From assembly GCF_013359595.1 (NCBI RefSeq), contig NZ_JABFMP010000002.1, forward strand, positions 48,130 through 112,129: a stretch of DNA of 64,000 nt. Reading direction: 5' to 3'. The notes beneath the pieces were generated by a model, which worked only from the letters and a program-made list of their open reading frames with translations, did no database searches and was not told where the DNA came from. This document shows positions 63,864 through 64,000 of the stretch, in pieces; the first letter of the stretch is position 1, and the number at the start of each line of letters is the position of its first letter. This DNA is from Pseudomonas sp. C1C7 (GTDB taxonomy: Bacteria; Pseudomonadota; Gammaproteobacteria; Pseudomonadales; Pseudomonadaceae). The translations under genes and the position numbers were made by a program.

Positions 63864-64000
63864 CTAGAACCACTCATCCTGCATGTTCAAACACACATCA
63901 TCCCGCGCCTCGAGGATCGCCAGCTCATGGTGGCAAGCCGGGATTTCCCAGGTCAGGAAATACCTTGCCGCCTGCAGCTTGCCTTTATAAAAGGCCACAT
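63864..64000 (-). CDS. Acyl-CoA dehydrogenase, C-terminal end (partial)
   Basis: The minus strand ends here in a frame translating to ...FYKGKLQAARYFLTWEIP followed by about 25 residues and ending in LNMQDEWF and a TAG stop at 63864-63866. This matches the conserved tail of the large acyl-CoA dehydrogenases with an extra C-terminal domain that are common in Pseudomonas. Only 45 codons are in the window; the gene continues past the right edge. Confidence 0.75.
   Translation of the reverse strand, partial: VAFYKGKLQAARYFLTWEIPACHHELAILEARDDVCLNMQDEWF

Overview
This window reads as chromosome of a Pseudomonas of the fluorescens group. The evidence is GC-rich coding DNA, the gene order mrcA / pilMNOPQ-aroK-aroB-(DamX-like)-gltB-gltD-hemE that is standard in the genus, and many Pseudomonas REP palindromes of several sequence types. 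It carries about 55 protein genes and one partial gene at the right edge. I see no tRNA, rRNA, CRISPR array or insertion sequence.

Regions. (1) 1-229: a heptanucleotide tandem array and a REP pair. (2) 230-18700: conserved core, with penicillin-binding protein 1A (minus strand), the type IV pilus assembly operon pilMNOPQ running into aroK, aroB and a SPOR-domain protein, then glutamate synthase gltB-gltD and hemE, which ends in a clear terminator. (3) 18995-29824: a GbpA-like lytic polysaccharide monooxygenase followed at once by a type II secretion operon gspCDEFGHIJKLM with overlapping genes; the monooxygenase is a likely substrate of its neighbour. (4) 29931-32215: a divergent MFS transporter / LysR regulator pair. 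(5) 32398-50787: a complete aryl polyene (APE) pigment cluster of 20 genes, all on the minus strand and nearly all overlapping. (6) 51143-55684: an orphan ParA-like ATPase, trxC, a hipBA toxin-antitoxin pair and the AMPylase selO. (7) 55733-61734: large mechanosensitive channel mscK, K+/H+ antiporter nhaP2 (cvrA), a ZapB-like coiled-coil protein and zapA. (8) 61835-64000: a chemoreceptor, a REP pair and the 3' end of an acyl-CoA dehydrogenase.

The APE cluster is the most interesting region. Read from 50787 downwards it follows the lettered ape order: chain-length factor (C), acyltransferase (D), two carrier proteins (E, F), membrane protein (G), fused ligase-dehydratase (H-I), glycosyltransferase plus acyltransferase (J-like), aromatic ammonia-lyase, thioesterase (K), LolA-like carrier (L), MMPL exporter (M), lipoprotein (N), ketosynthase (O), dehydratase (P), ketoreductase (Q), ketosynthase (R). 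Between M and N sit three accessory genes: a CPA2-type exchanger, a flavin enzyme carrying halogenase signature motifs, and a methyltransferase. They suggest a modified aryl head group. The working model is that the lyase and ligase supply and load an aromatic acid starter on a carrier protein, ApeO:ApeC extend it, ApeQ with ApeI/ApeP reduce and dehydrate each unit, the acyltransferases attach the polyene to a lipid, and ApeL/M/N move it to the outer membrane.

A second unusual point is that REP palindromes have inserted in frame at the 5' ends of two exported-protein genes of this operon (apeN-like at 36481-36570, apeL at 42616-42741), lengthening both predicted signal sequences. A third lies in the only sizeable gap of the operon (46396-46526).
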